This document shows positions 51,167 to 52,289 of a stretch of 52,289 nt of DNA, one piece after another. A program made the translations under genes and the position numbers. The notes beneath the pieces were generated by a model. It ran no database searches. It was not told the origin of the DNA and was given only the letters and a program-made list of their open reading frames with translations. How positions within the stretch are numbered: position 1 is the stretch's first letter; each line of letters starts with the position of its first letter. The DNA is from JANQEA01 sp964466035 (GTDB taxonomy: Bacteria; Bipolaricaulota; Bipolaricaulia; UBA7950; UBA9294). The stretch spans positions 1 to 52,289 of the forward strand of contig CAYXLR010000013.1 in the NCBI GenBank assembly GCA_964466035.1, written 5' to 3'.

Positions 51167-52289
51167 GTCGGGTCTACGATGTCATAGTGATCGGCGCCGG
51201 GAGCGTCGGCGTTCCGGCGGCGTGGGCGATGGCTCGTTCCGGATTGGACGTCCTTGTCCTCGACCGGTTCGCCAGCCCCGGCCAGGGATCGAACAAGTCG
51301 GCGATCGGCGGGATCCGCGCGACCCACTCCGAACCGGCGAAGATCCGGATCGGGCTCCGTTCGCTCGAGATCGCGTCCACGTGGCAGGAGACCCACGGCG
51401 ACGACATCGAGTGGTCGACCGGCGGCTACTCGTTCGTCGCGGCCTCGCCGCGCGAGGAGAGGATCCTCAAGGACCTGCTGGCGGTTCAGCAGGCAAGCGG
51501 TCTCGACATCGCCTGGTACGACGCGGGTGAACTGCGGGAGATCGTCCCCGCCCTCCGTCGCGACCACCTGGTCGGCGGGACGTTCTCCCCCGGCGACGGC
51601 CACTGCTCGCCGCTGCTGTTCTGCCATGCGCTCTACGACCAGGCCCGTCGGGCCGGCGCGACGTTCCGGTTCGGGGAGACCGTGACCGGGATCGAGAGCG
51701 GCCGCGTCCGCGGCGTGGTGACCGACAAGGGGACCTACGCCGCCCCGATCGTGGTGAACGCCGCCGGCGGGTGGGCACGAGAGGTCGGGGCGATGGTCGG
51801 CCTCGATCATCCGGTGCGGCCGGATTCCCACGAGGGCGGGATCACCGAGCCGGTGGCGTCGTTCCTCGGGCCGATGGTCGTCGACATCCAGCCGGCCCCC
51901 GGCTCGGCGAACTACTACTTCTTCCAGCACACCACCGGCCAGGTGATCTTCTGCATCACGCCGAGCCCGCTGATTCCCGGGTTCGACCGCGATGCGACGA
52001 GCGGCTTCCTCGCGATGGTCGCGAAACGGATGGTCGAGCTGATGCCGCGGCTGGCGAACCTGCGCGTGCGCCGGACCTGGCGCGGCCTGTATCCGATGAC
52101 CCCGGACGGCTCGCCGATCGTCGGCCGATCGAGCGAGGTCGACGGCTACCTGATGGCGATCGGGCTGTGCGGCCAGGGGTTCATGCTCGGGCCGGGCCTG
52201 GGCGAGCTGCTCGACCGCCTCGTCCGCGACGACCTCAGCAAAGACGACCGAGCGATCCTCGACGAGTTCTCTCCGCACCGCCCGTTCGA
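51163..52289 (+). CDS. DAO-family FAD-dependent oxidoreductase, catalytic subunit, C-terminus cut by window end
   Basis: At least 375 residues from GTG 51163; the frame is open at the window edge, probably near its end. The N-terminal Rossmann VIVIGAGSVGVPAAWAMARS with LVLDRF, the SNKSAIGGIRATHSE segment, and the C-terminal PMTPDGSPIVGRSSEVDGYL and GLCGQGFMLGPGLGELL identify the sarcosine oxidase beta/glycine oxidase/proline dehydrogenase beta group. It would oxidise an amine or amino acid and pass electrons to the upstream iron-sulfur subunit. The exact substrate (sarcosine, proline, glycine, opine) is not readable from the sequence. Confidence 0.93.
   Translation, partial: MSRVYDVIVIGAGSVGVPAAWAMARSGLDVLVLDRFASPGQGSNKSAIGGIRATHSEPAKIRIGLRSLEIASTWQETHGDDIEWSTGGYSFVAASPREERILKDLLAVQQASGLDIAWYDAGELREIVPALRRDHLVGGTFSPGDGHCSPLLFCHALYDQARRAGATFRFGETVTGIESGRVRGVVTDKGTYAAPIVVNAAGGWAREVGAMVGLDHPVRPDSHEGGITEPVASFLGPMVVDIQPAPGSANYYFFQHTTGQVIFCITPSPLIPGFDRDATSGFLAMVAKRMVELMPRLANLRVRRTWRGLYPMTPDGSPIVGRSSEVDGYLMAIGLCGQGFMLGPGLGELLDRLVRDDLSKDDRAILDEFSPHRPF

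Overview
The window is 52,289 bp of high-GC, gene-dense bacterial chromosome. Two tRNA genes, an RNase P RNA and a TPP riboswitch sit among roughly 46 protein genes, many joined by ATGA or GTGA overlaps. An outer membrane is implied by a PorV/PorQ-like beta-barrel protein and a 1,322-residue protein ending in a barrel-like strand with terminal Phe. GTG starts are common, and TTG and probably ATC are used too. Core genes are full length and cellular, so this is a chromosome and not a phage or plasmid. I cannot name the phylum. A deep-branching diderm lineage such as Bipolaricaulota/Acetothermia would fit (MetRS with two zinc knuckles, LeuRS with an extra segment, BatA/MoxR operon), but that is an impression, not a result.

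Layout. 1-4.8 kb (minus): leuS (cut by the window edge), a phosphohexomutase and a small coupled gene. 5.0-12.0 kb (plus): a surface/export cassette of secreted subtilase, PorV-like barrel and giant outer-membrane protein. 12.0-20.8 kb: an orphan MoaD/ThiS protein on the minus strand, then metG, rplU-prp-like-rpmA-obg-nadD-infC-rpmI-rplT, folB-folK and an RNase E/G on the plus strand. 20.8-21.6 kb: tRNA-Val embedded in an unusually dense set of perfect hairpins and an array of three related units. 21.6-25.5 kb (minus): ribD, rpe, a zinc metallopeptidase, VanZ, rnpB and a zinc-ribbon coiled-coil protein. 25.6-27.6 kb (minus): tRNA-Pro-dnaX-ebfC under one good promoter. 27.6-37.8 kb (minus): a seven-gene MoxR/DUF58/von Willebrand A operon. 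37.9-39.9 kb: a minimal tyrosine recombinase, a perfect 32-bp inverted repeat, an HD hydrolase and a MerR-like regulator. 40.0-42.6 kb: mutL and a lipid kinase, converging. 42.7-46.7 kb (minus): a TPP-riboswitch-controlled thiamine salvage operon (thiN, thiX, thiY, thiZ, methyltransferase). 46.7-47.2 kb: non-coding repeats. 47.2-52.3 kb: an M42 aminopeptidase diverging from an XRE-cupin regulator, followed by a two-gene iron-sulfur/flavin amine dehydrogenase cut by the window end.

How parts work together. The rplU-to-rplT stretch makes ribosomal proteins, a ribosome-assembly GTPase and IF-3. Its infC has a strong Shine-Dalgarno sequence placed for an ATC start, the kind of start through which IF-3 regulates itself. 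The Prp-like gene sits at the classical place between L21 and L27 but has lost the catalytic Cys and His, and L27 has no leader to cleave. The thiamine operon takes up a pyrimidine precursor and pyrophosphorylates thiamine under TPP feedback.

The most unusual signal is palindromic. Around tRNA-Val there are more than a dozen near-perfect hairpins. Two 69-bp copies differ only by two compensatory base-pair changes, and parts of the tRNA 3' end are re-used as repeat boundaries. Similar hairpins lie in frame inside a flavoprotein gene. A separate perfect inverted repeat lies next to the tyrosine recombinase and shares a half-site with a sequence inside the neighbouring regulator gene. No transposase gene that could mobilise these is present in the window.
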